Shown here piece by piece: positions 56,274-64,000 of a stretch of 64,000 nucleotides of DNA. The stretch spans positions 5,784,001 through 5,848,000 of the forward strand of contig JADLSH010000369.1 in assembly GCA_016169945.1 (NCBI GenBank), written 5' to 3'. Positions within the stretch are counted from its first letter, which is position 1. Each line of letters opens with the position of its first letter. The position numbers were made by a program, and so were the translations under genes. Source of the DNA: Trachythela sp. YZ-2020. Lineage: Eukaryota > Cnidaria > Anthozoa > Malacalcyonacea > Clavulariidae. The notes under the pieces are model-generated. The model had not been told where the DNA came from, made no database searches, and saw only the letters and a program-made list of their open reading frames with translations.

Positions 56274-57383
56274 TTATTTCGTCTTCTCCATGACATAATC
56301 GTTAAACCTATCAGGTAACCTAGTAACACGTTTTGGTCTGACATGTTCTATGACAGTGTCCAAAGGTTTTTCACCTAAATCCTCACGTACTTGCTCACTA
56401 TCACTTGGCAAATCCACAGTTAATGGCGAATCCAACTCCTCTGATGGATTAAACGGTTTCACAAATGAACTGTCCCTCCGGTATACTTCTCCATCCTTTG
56501 ATTTAAGCATAACTTCATGTCCCTCTTTCGTCACTACTGTATACGGTTCTTTCTCGTAATTAGGAGCCAACTTTCCGGTTGTTTTGGTATTCTTTAACAA
56601 AACTTGATCACCAGGCACTACTGGATTAGTAGAGGCTCTGTTCTTTTCATCACTGTAAGCTTTCTGATTGAGTTTCTGGCTCCAATCTCTCTCTTTTGTT
56701 GCTTGATTTAGTATGCTGTCTTGACGTCTCAGCTCCGGAAGTTTCGTCTTCAATTCTCTTCCAAACATCAGATACGCTGGTGTAGCTCCCGTATTAACTT
56801 GCGGCGTGCTGCGATCAGTGAGCTCCATATATATATCTGGAGTAAGAACTTCTAATGTTCGGCCAATAGGCCAAGTGAAGCCAAAGATGGCGGCAATTGA
56901 CGTCCAAACTCATGAAGGTCATAAACAGTTTTCATACCATTTTTCTAGCTAATTCCAGTTTATACTAACAGATCGCATCGCTAATCAAGTTATTAGTTCA
57001 TAAAATCATGATGTTATTGTTTACATCGGAGTAAAAACACGATGCCGAATTTCGGCACACTCCTTGCCGGCTTGTGCAAACCGCGCGGTCGAAAACAATA
57101 GAAAGGGATTGGCACTGGACGTCAATTTCCGCCATCTTTGGCTTCACTTTTTGGACATAAGTTCTCACTCCAGATATATATATATAGAGCTCACTGGCTG
57201 CGATATGCTAAGAGGAATGTTGGTAATTTCCTTCTACCTCTGCTACTTTTAGGGCTTTCAGGAGTGTTCGATTTTGTCGCTTCACTTCTCCATTCGCTTG
57301 AGGCCATAGCGCTGGGGAACTTCTATGTTCTATTCCATTTTCCAGAAGGTATTTTCGAAACTCTTCAGACACAAACTGAGGAC
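56274..57383 (-). mobile_element. Outer Ty3/gypsy element, integrase C-terminal part
   Basis: The frame 56274-56828 starts at the integrase tail (ATPAYLMFGRELKTKLPELR; VVPGDQVLLKN; GEVYRRDSSFVKPF). The part nearer 57380 encodes QFVSEEFRKYLLENGIEH and LWPQANGEVKRQNR, the block after the second integrase aspartate. The two parts are separated by a hAT MITE (56816-57196). The missing left neighbour of QF is at 62049, on the other side of the inner element, proving one interrupted integrase. Confidence 0.85.
56816..57196. mobile_element. 381-bp hAT MITE with perfect 8-bp duplication
   Basis: Ends CAGTGAGCTC and GAGCTCACTG; GCTGCGAT flanks both sides (56808-56815 and 57197-57204). Long imperfect inverted arms include CCAGATATATATATA-type sequence and GTGAAGCCAAAGATGGCGG. 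It is inserted in the outer gypsy integrase. No coding capacity. Confidence 0.93.
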
Positions 57384-57680
57384 TGTAGTATTCTTTTTGA
57401 ACATCATTTATTCCCTACCCTCTATCTCACATGTTGCTTTACTTGCTTCCTATTACACGTGTTCCCCACGTGATACTATAGGATGTTACATCCCTCCCTT
57501 ACTGGGATTTAGAGACCTATTAAAGTCACACTAAACATAACTAGTAAAATAACACAATTTGGAATCAAATGTCAACTAAGTGTTTGTCATATAAAGTTCA
57601 CTCTATGTGACTCGTAATATACATGCATGCAGGTCTTAATACAGACACAGTCCGACAAGTTCAGTGCTACGCATAGTCTG

Positions 57681-58274
57681 CTAGATGTCTCGGTGGTGCT
57701 CGAATACGTTGTGGATAACGGTGAGCGTCTGTTCTTCAGCTTGTGCGGCGTTGTCAGCTTCATCGTCGGCCGTATCATCGAGGTTATCATCGTCGGTTGA
57801 GCTCTCTTCGTTTGGTTCATCTTGCTGTCTGACGAGCTTGAAGAATGACGAGTTTCTGGTCACCGTCTTTTCTCCTCGCTTGGCGGTAATCATCGAGCCT
57901 TTGCAGCTGATTACTTTGTATGGCTTTGGTTCATACGGGGTTTGCGACTTTCGATATGAGTGGTCACGCTTTAGAACAACGGTGTCACCAGATTGTATTC
58001 TCGATGGCTTGACGTATGCTTTCGAGTCAGCATACTCCTTCATCTTTCTTTTGGCTTTCTGATCCGTCTGTTGGATCTTCGCCGGGTCTCGTGTATCGGT
58101 GTGCACCTCAGGTAGCTTCGTTCGTATTTGGCGATTGAAGAAGGCTGTGGCTGGGGCCTTTCCAGTTGAGCTATGGGGTGTGGCTCTGAAGTTCCGAAGG
58201 AAATTGGTTAGTTCTTCACGCCATGGTTTCTGCTGTGTAATTGCAATCTTCACGATCTTCTTTACCGTCCTCAT
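57681..58274 (-). CDS. pol end: integrase C-terminal part
   Basis: A 197-residue frame starting just after the break. MRTVKKIVKIAI continues the integrase helix that normally follows the glutamate. It contains FLRNFRATPHSSTGKAPA, GDTVVLKRDHSYRKSQTPYE and an acidic tail (SSTDDDNLDDTADDEAD). The stop is about 190 bp before the polypurine tract. Confidence 0.88.
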   Translation of the reverse strand: MRTVKKIVKIAITQQKPWREELTNFLRNFRATPHSSTGKAPATAFFNRQIRTKLPEVHTDTRDPAKIQQTDQKAKRKMKEYADSKAYVKPSRIQSGDTVVLKRDHSYRKSQTPYEPKPYKVISCKGSMITAKRGEKTVTRNSSFFKLVRQQDEPNEESSTDDDNLDDTADDEADNAAQAEEQTLTVIHNVFEHHRDI

Positions 58275-58282
58275 GAAGCGCT

Positions 58283-59128
58283 CTACTTCGCCATTAGCCC
58301 TTGGCCAATAAGGGTGATCTTTCGGTGGGTAAATCCCAGGTTATCGGCGAAGGTTGCGAAGGCTTCGGAGTTGAACGGCGGACCGTTGTCAGATTTCAGA
58401 ACTCCTGGAATGCCGAATTGTGAAAAGATATTCTGGAGTTTAGGAATTACAGTTTGGGCTGCCAATGAACGAATTACTTCAACGATTGGGTAACGTGAGT
58501 AGTCATCAGAAAGCACCAGGAGGTAGTCCCCCGTTGAGAGTTCAGCAAAGTCTACGCTTATCTCTTCCCATGCTTGATCGGGCAGAGGAGACATTTGTAA
58601 CGGCTCACGTGCCGCCTCTGGGGTTGCAACTTGGCATGCGAGGCAGGATTTTACTCGTTCTTCGCCCATTTTGTTAATTCCAGGAAACCATACCTTCTCT
58701 CGTAGTAGGGATTTGGTTTTGGTAATGCCTTGGTGACCTTCGTGAGCCATGTCCACGACCCGACGTTGTAACTTGTTTGGAATCACTAATTTCGTTCCGC
58801 GAATGATCACTTGGATTGTTGTCCCAACGGTTAATTCATCTTTGAGGCGTTCGTATGTGCGAAATGTGTCAGTATCGACCTTTGGGTGTTTGGCTAGCTC
58901 GTACCAATTGCCTGATTGAACTGCGTCCATGACGGCACGGAGGGTTGGGTCACGCCCTGTGGCCTCTGCGATCATGCTGAGGGTGAGTGCTGTTGGTGTT
59001 GAAGTTGTGGCAATGTAGTTGATGTATTCCTCTGCGACTTTTTCCTGTCTGCTGCAGGGTTCAGGGTGATTGGAAGGGTGCCTAGACATGTAGTCTGCAG
59101 GATTTTCTTCTCCCTTTCGGTAATGCAC
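58283..59128 (-). CDS. pol continuation: integrase zinc-binding and catalytic core
   Basis: This frame continues the polyprotein after the shift near 59140 (HYRKGEENPADYMSRHP). It has the H2C2 zinc domain (HEGHQGITKTKSLLREKVW and CLAC) and the first two catalytic aspartates (ISVDFAELS; LKSDNGPPFNSEAF). A second frame break near 58300 precedes the final catalytic glutamate region, now split between frames. Confidence 0.9.
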   Translation of the reverse strand: MHYRKGEENPADYMSRHPSNHPEPCSRQEKVAEEYINYIATTSTPTALTLSMIAEATGRDPTLRAVMDAVQSGNWYELAKHPKVDTDTFRTYERLKDELTVGTTIQVIIRGTKLVIPNKLQRRVVDMAHEGHQGITKTKSLLREKVWFPGINKMGEERVKSCLACQVATPEAAREPLQMSPLPDQAWEEISVDFAELSTGDYLLVLSDDYSRYPIVEVIRSLAAQTVIPKLQNIFSQFGIPGVLKSDNGPPFNSEAFATFADNLGFTHRKITLIGQGLMAK

Positions 59129-61731
59129 GGTTGTCTGTTACGGTTGAATGCCCATCTGAGTGCCCATCTTTCGATACGAGCAGGTGGTTTCGAGTTTGCG
59201 TTGCCATATATGGCAACCAGGGGTTTGTGATCTGTGTAGATATTGACTGGCTTGCCGTAAATGTAGAGGTGGAAGTGTTCACATGCCCATACTACGGCGA
59301 GGGCTTCGCGCTCTGTCTGGCTGTAGCGTTGCTCGGTGGTTGTCAGAGAGCGGCTGGCATACGCAATGATACGAGTGACTTCGGTTGTGGGGTCGACTTG
59401 TGCTAAAATGGCACCCAGGCCGACTGGGCTCGCATCAACGGTAATTTCAGTTGTTTTCTCAGGGTTGAAGTACGCTGTGACAGGTGCATTGGCCAATAAA
59501 TTCTTGAGTTGAGCCAGGGCATGGTCCTGCTTGTCAGTCCACTCCCAAGTATGGTTCTTGTGGGTGAGAGCTCGCAGCAGCTCGGTAATTGTGGCGTATC
59601 CCTCGATGAATCGTGCACAATAGTTGGTCATGCCTAGCAGGCTACGGACTTCGGTGACTGACCTTGGGGCTTTGAGGTTTAAGATATCTTGGACTTTCGT
59701 TGGGTCCGGGGCCATGCCTTCTGCCCCAAAAACATAGCCGAAGAACTCAAGGCTGTTCTTGCTATACTCGCACTTGAGTTTGTTCAAGGTCAGACCTTGT
59801 TCGCGAAGGCGCTGGAATACTGCTGCAAGGGCTTGATCGTGTTCCTTCTGGGTCTTGCCAAAAACGAGTATGTCGTCACTAATGTTGATTGCCCCCGGGA
59901 TGCCGTCCAGACTCTCGCGGATCGCGTTTTGAAAGATTTCTGCAGCGCTAGATATTCCAAAATTGAGTCGTTTGTAGCGCATAAGCCCAAGGTGGGTGCT
60001 GAAGGTGGTGATGTATCTGGACTCGGGGGCTAGTTCTAGTTGGTTGTAACCCTGGTTGAGGTCAAGCTTGCTAAAAACGGTTGCACCATTCAAATCGCCG
60101 ACGATTTCCTTGATTGTTGGGGTGATATGGCGTTCACGCTGGACCGCGGTATTTGCACGACGCATGTCAACACATACGCGAACCTTTCCAGGTGATTTGG
60201 GCTTTGGTGCCACGACAATGGGCGATACCCAGGGGGTTGGACCCTCGACGCGTTCGATTACATCTTGACTCAACTGTTCCTCATCCTGACTCAACTGTTC
60301 CTCAAGTTGTTTGCGTACATGGAACGGCACACGTCTGTGTGGTTGGGCAACTGGTGGTACACCTTTGTCAATGTGAAGGTGAACCTGGTAATCTTTCAAC
60401 TTGCCGAGTCCTTGGAACAAGTCATGATACTGGGTGGTGAGCTGGTCGACGGTAGGAATGTCTTGGTGTTTAATGGGCTTTACGACTTTGAGTAGTTCCA
60501 GGTCGGTAGAGGTGCGCCAGCTAAGCAATGATCCACTGGTTCCTTTCACAACGTAGAATGTCTCTGTACGGTTGACTGTTTCCGACGCAATGATGGAGGT
60601 AAATTGTCCGAGGACGGATAGAGGTATCTCCGTCTGGTAAGGATAAACTTTGATGCGTGTTTTCTCCAAACGCGGTCGGGGGGAAAGCTTGCTGTAATCT
60701 TGTTCATCGATGATGTTGATACTGGAACCCGAGTCTGCCATTATGGTCAGCGGTGTTCCCTCGATGGTGACGTCAAACAATGGGTGTTTGTTTCGATCCG
60801 AAGTCATGTTGTTGACGTTGATGCGGAACACTTCAACTTCGTCACTGTCGTCGCTGTCGTCAGGTTCTTCTGCCTTGTTCATCGCTCGGACGTCCTGGCG
60901 TTCGGATCTTTGTGGGTAACGTCGTTGACTTGGTTTGGTGGGGTTTGCGCGATATCTGTCTTGGAGACATACGGACTGAAAGTGGTGAAGCTTGCCACAA
61001 GATCGACATTCTTTTCCATATGCAGGGCAAGCAGTTTTTCCGCCTTCGTGCGGGTATGTGCCTCCACAATTGCGACATCTTCCGCTGGTGCCGGGGCTCC
61101 GGGGTTGGAATTGACCGCGTGCTTTATCGGGGCGGATGTTGTGGTTCTTGCTACTTCCGGTTGTGAAATGGCTGACGTTCTCTGTACGCTCTAAGTTCGC
61201 TGCTTGCGAGTCGGCTAACTCCATCGCTTTACCCATTTCTAGAAGTTTTCCCAGGGTTATAGTTGGGTCGGTTAACGCTTTTCGTCGAAGTCGTTGCGAT
61301 CGGCCGTGTTGGACAATCTGAGACTTGATCTCTCGATCGGCGTCGTGAAATTCACAGGTGAGTGAAAGTTGTTTGAGTCGTGTATAGTATGTCATAAGAG
61401 CTTCGTCGTGTGTTTGTTTGGCGTTGCGAAATTTATACTCTTCGAATACAGGGTTTTGTTTCGGTGTAAAGTATTCCGACAGTGCTTTAATTGTGACGTC
61501 TAAAACTGTCTCTCCTTCAGCCGGTTCACTGACTGTTAGTGTTTCAAAGATATCATTGACCTCTTCACCGATGTAGTGTAATAAGGGGGCTTTTTGACGT
61601 TTGGGATCATCGATGTCGGTTGCGACGATCAAGTTTCGAAAACGAGAGATATATTTCTTAAATCTGACGTCGGGTGCTCCCTGGTCCGCGTTGGGATCGA
61701 AGGAAGGAAATGTTGGCAGGGCTGTTGCCAT
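58972..61731 (-). CDS. gag-pol polyprotein, first part (gag, protease, RT, RNase H)
   Basis: A 919-residue frame from an ATG (61731). Gag occupies about residues 1-200 (FKKYISRFRNLIVATDI; YYTRLKQLSLTCEF). Two zinc knuckle-like clusters follow (CRNCGGTYPH and CRSCGKLHHFQSVC, residues 225-260). The retropepsin shows MADSGSSINII (about 331). The RT has VRVCVDMRRANTAV, FSKLDLNQGYNQLEL and the catalytic ISDDILVFG. RNase H has ITVDASPVGLGAIL and YTDHKPLVAIYG. A tandem duplication of seven codons (EEQLSQD twice) lies before the RT. The last 45 residues are out of frame: a shift near 59140 leaves the true continuation in another frame. Confidence 0.92.
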   Translation of the reverse strand: MATALPTFPSFDPNADQGAPDVRFKKYISRFRNLIVATDIDDPKRQKAPLLHYIGEEVNDIFETLTVSEPAEGETVLDVTIKALSEYFTPKQNPVFEEYKFRNAKQTHDEALMTYYTRLKQLSLTCEFHDADREIKSQIVQHGRSQRLRRKALTDPTITLGKLLEMGKAMELADSQAANLERTENVSHFTTGSSKNHNIRPDKARGQFQPRSPGTSGRCRNCGGTYPHEGGKTACPAYGKECRSCGKLHHFQSVCLQDRYRANPTKPSQRRYPQRSERQDVRAMNKAEEPDDSDDSDEVEVFRINVNNMTSDRNKHPLFDVTIEGTPLTIMADSGSSINIIDEQDYSKLSPRPRLEKTRIKVYPYQTEIPLSVLGQFTSIIASETVNRTETFYVVKGTSGSLLSWRTSTDLELLKVVKPIKHQDIPTVDQLTTQYHDLFQGLGKLKDYQVHLHIDKGVPPVAQPHRRVPFHVRKQLEEQLSQDEEQLSQDVIERVEGPTPWVSPIVVAPKPKSPGKVRVCVDMRRANTAVQRERHITPTIKEIVGDLNGATVFSKLDLNQGYNQLELAPESRYITTFSTHLGLMRYKRLNFGISSAAEIFQNAIRESLDGIPGAINISDDILVFGKTQKEHDQALAAVFQRLREQGLTLNKLKCEYSKNSLEFFGYVFGAEGMAPDPTKVQDILNLKAPRSVTEVRSLLGMTNYCARFIEGYATITELLRALTHKNHTWEWTDKQDHALAQLKNLLANAPVTAYFNPEKTTEITVDASPVGLGAILAQVDPTTEVTRIIAYASRSLTTTEQRYSQTEREALAVVWACEHFHLYIYGKPVNIYTDHKPLVAIYGNANSKPPARIERWALRWAFNRNRQPCITEREKKILQTTCLGTLPITLNPAADRKKSQRNTSTTLPQLQHQQHSPSA

Positions 61732-62043
61732 GTTTTGTTGTGTTTTAGGCTGTTTTTAGCCGTTGAATTGGGAGTTTAAAAGCGTTTTGTTTGCCTGTTT
61801 TCTGGCCGCGTGTAAACACCAAGCGTATGTTCTTTGGTATTTATTGATATGAGTACATACATGCACTGACCTTTCTGAGTTTAGTAAGATCTTGAGCTGG
61901 GTTGTTGTTGTTTGTTTTTCAGATCCTCGTCGCCATTGTAGTATTCTTTTTGAACATCATTTATTCCCTACCCTCTATCTCACATGTTGCTTTACTTGCT
62001 TCCTATTACACGTGTTCCCCACGTGATACTATAGGATGTTACA

Positions 62044-62630
62044 AGGACCATTGTCCGACTTTAGCGAATGTGGAAAACCAAATCTTGCAAATATTTGAGA
62101 CAGAGCAGTTATCACCTTTTGAGTTGTTGTTGAGCGCATAACGACTACTTCGTAAAACCTACTATGGTAATCCACCACAACTAACAAACTTTCTCCCGTA
62201 TGCATTGGACCCATCAGGTCTATTGCAATGTCCTGCCAAGACCCCATAGGCGGTTCAGTTCTCATCATAGGTTCTGGAGGACTGAATTGTCCTACAACTT
62301 GGCATCCACGACACGACTTGGACATTTTCTCAGCATCAGCATCCAATTTCGGCCACCATACCTTTGTTCTCAAGCGACTTTTCGTTTTTACGATGCCCTG
62401 ATGTCCTTCATGGGCGGATTTTAAGACTGATTTCCGTAGGCTCTGAGGTATTACGATTCTGTCTCCTCGAAGCACAAGCTTTCCAATCACACACAATTCA
62501 TTCTTTACACAAAGATAACTTGGCATCTTACATTGTGACCAATCTCCCGTTTGGACATAATGACGTACAATGGACAATTCCGGGTCTTTCTCCGACTCTC
62601 TTTCGATTTCTCTAGGTGTCAACAATATCC
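62044..62630 (-). mobile_element. Outer Ty3/gypsy element, H2C2 and integrase N-terminal part
   Basis: Encodes TPREIERESEKDPELSIV, the zinc domain (HEGHQGIVKTKSRLRTKVWW; CRGC), IAIDLMGPMHTGE and LKSDNGP, where it is cut by the AGGAC insertion site of the inner element. Upstream (right of 62630) the gypsy frame stops, so this copy is truncated or interrupted again. Confidence 0.88.
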
Positions 62631-62689
62631 ATTATAGGAGACATGATTATAGCCCTTGTAACTTTTCTTGTTCAAAAAAGTATAATGAT

Positions 62690-64000
62690 AAAGTACTATG
62701 TATTGTCCCAGTGTATGTGAACAGCTATGGTGCTGTCACCTCATAGTCATTGTGCCAAGCTGGAACTTGACGTGTTCGGCTGGACATCCGGGGCCCAGTG
62801 TTTTCACATGGTTGTTGTACAGGTGTGCGACTCCTCAACGATATCTGGCACCTCTTGGATTGGAGGCTCGTTGGTCTTCTGTATGTGTCTCCTGTTACGC
62901 CTGTACTCTGCGTCTCCTATCTTCACCGTGTAACTCCTGTTGGCCAGCTTTGCTGTGCAAGTTCCTGGTGTCCATTTGTCACCACCAGGTAGTTTCATGC
63001 GTACTGTCTCACCTGGGTTGATTGGCATTAGTGGTTTTGCACTCCTGTTGTAATAACGCTCCTGTCTCTGCCTCCTCATTGTCAGTGCTTTTGCCTCTGC
63101 TTCGGTATCATAACGGGGCTTCAAGAGAGTGCTGGCAATAGGCAAAAGGGTCTTGCCCCGACGACCCATTAACCGCTGAGCTGGGCTCGTGCCGACTCCC
63201 TCAGTGGGAGTGTTCCGCCAGTCTAACAATGCCAAGAACTCAGATTGACCAGACTCTTTACACTTTTTGAACAACCGTTTGACCGTTTTCACCGCATACT
63301 GAGAACTCCGTGGACGCGAACTGCGGCCCGTTATCGCTGACAAGGACGTCTGGAATCCCAAATCGTGCAAAGATTGCCTTTAGTTCTTTGATGATACTCT
63401 TTGAGGTTATGGCAGTAACGCGAGCTACTTCGACGTAATTACTATAATAGTCACAGACGACTAGTAGTGTCCGTCCATCCAGCTCGCACAGGTCAGCAGC
63501 CACTTTAGACCACGGTCTCGCTGCGAACTCGTGCTGCTGTAGAGGCTCCTTGGTTTGGGCACTTCGATATGACATACATATATCGCACTTAGTGATGTAG
63601 TCCTTTAGCTCTTTGGCCATGCGCGGCCAGAAGAGGGTATCCCGTGCTCTCCGTATGCATGCTTCTACTCCGATGTGGGAAGCATGTGATTCAGCCATCA
63701 TCTCCTTGCGAAGAGCAGCTGGTACTACAAGTTGTTGGCCCTTGAATACCAGCTCCCCTTGGACAGTGAGTTCATCTCGAATGTCATAATATGGATGCAG
63801 ACAATGGGGCAAGTCTGATTTGTTGTGTGGCCAGCCATCTTTGATCACCGATCTCAACTGTTGAAAGGCTGGATCATCTGCAGCTGCATGCACGATCTGT
63901 TGCCATCGGGCGTCACTGACCGGAAGCCATGTCTTGTGGTCAATATGCTCTAATCCGTGAACAAACTCTGATGTGCTCACCTCAGGTAGGAAAGCTCTGC
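62690..64000 (-). mobile_element. Third Ty3/gypsy element, integrase and pol end
   Basis: The frame 63258-63980 has an H2C2 domain (HASHIGVEACIRRARDTLFW; CDIC), VAADLCELDGRTLLVV and LVSDNGPQFASTEFS. It then meets frame 62804-63370 (YAVKTVKRLFKKC; LDWRNTPTEGVGTSPAQRLM; GETVRMKLPGG). Between STEFS and YAVKTVKRL the usual residues up to the catalytic glutamate are missing, an internal deletion with frameshift near 63290. The element continues beyond the right edge. It belongs to a different gypsy lineage from the other two, judging by wording. Confidence 0.85.

Larger units (their letters stand above)
57384..62043 (-). mobile_element. Complete Ty3/gypsy LTR retrotransposon with 107-bp LTRs
   Basis: Two LTRs of 107 bp (57384-57490 and 61937-62043) are identical by eye and run TGTAACATCC...ATACTACA on the coding strand. 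AGGAC is duplicated on both sides (57379-57383 and 62044-62048). Next to the 5' LTR is TGGCGACGAGGATCTG (primer-binding position); next to the 3' LTR is AAGGGAGGGA (polypurine tract). Identical LTRs imply a young insertion. The body encodes gag-pol with two frame breaks. Confidence 0.93.

Noticed and set aside
57138..57534. Overlapping ORFs through the left LTR and MITE border
   Set aside because: They cross element boundaries and are antisense to the gypsy integrase; chance frames.

Overview
This is a eukaryotic, almost certainly metazoan, genomic window: AT-rich, with GT-AG introns, no bacterial-style gene packing, and dense layers of LINEs, Ty3/gypsy and tyrosine-recombinase retroelements, hAT/mariner/foldback DNA elements, SINEs and satellites. 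The only clear host gene lies on the minus strand and runs leftwards from its ATG at 33596 off the left edge. Its first exon (33596-31481) encodes a signal peptide and a roughly 680-residue cysteine-containing extracellular region I do not recognise. It is followed by an array of Calx-beta domains. Each domain is split over a 109-112 nt exon and a 221-242 nt exon with constant phases, and I could place 14 exons including a partial one at the left edge. A secreted Calx-beta array with this modular build recalls the demosponge aggregation factor (allorecognition/cell adhesion) family, so a sponge is my leading guess. Other invertebrates and other Calx-beta proteins (FRAS/FREM, ADGRV1-like) are not excluded.

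Layout. 1-22600: Calx-beta exons separated by introns that hold a CR1-like LINE fragment (1490-2506), a 27-bp minisatellite and a decayed LINE (3600-6230), a foldback with a DNA-binding-like ORF (6828-7790), pentamer and 15-bp repeats (8130-9080), a decayed Ty3/gypsy pol (11650-14100), a hAT-like MITE (14316-14595) and a DIRS/Ngaro-like element split by a Ty3/gypsy gag-protease fragment (16130-21880). 22600-31480: a giant first intron. It carries a 1.28-kb perfect heptamer satellite set between inverted 21-bp repeats, a 20-bp satellite, two intronless minus-strand ORFs (a Bcl-2-like protein and a triple GRF zinc-finger protein) and a three-level nest of palindromic DNA elements. 31481-33596: exon 1.

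33600-56270: no host gene seen. It holds a second long-arm foldback (34707-35900), hAT and mariner transposase remnants, a 1.7-kb LTR-flanked miniature element carrying a 439-bp segment that also exists outside it, a LINE split by two DNA elements (44945-48530), tRNA-derived SINEs and a long LINE reverse transcriptase ORF (51830-53500). 56270-64000: nested Ty3/gypsy elements on the minus strand. An apparently young complete element with identical 107-bp LTRs and a 5-bp target duplication sits inside the integrase of an older one, which also carries a hAT MITE with a perfect 8-bp duplication. A third gypsy pol runs off the right edge.

The most unusual items are the Bcl-2-like plus GRF-finger ORF pair flanked by direct repeats (possibly an endogenous viral or captured-gene remnant), the unrecognised N-terminal region of the Calx-beta gene, and the nested palindromes with a heptamer satellite inside their arms. 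No homology search was possible, so family names rest on motif reading.
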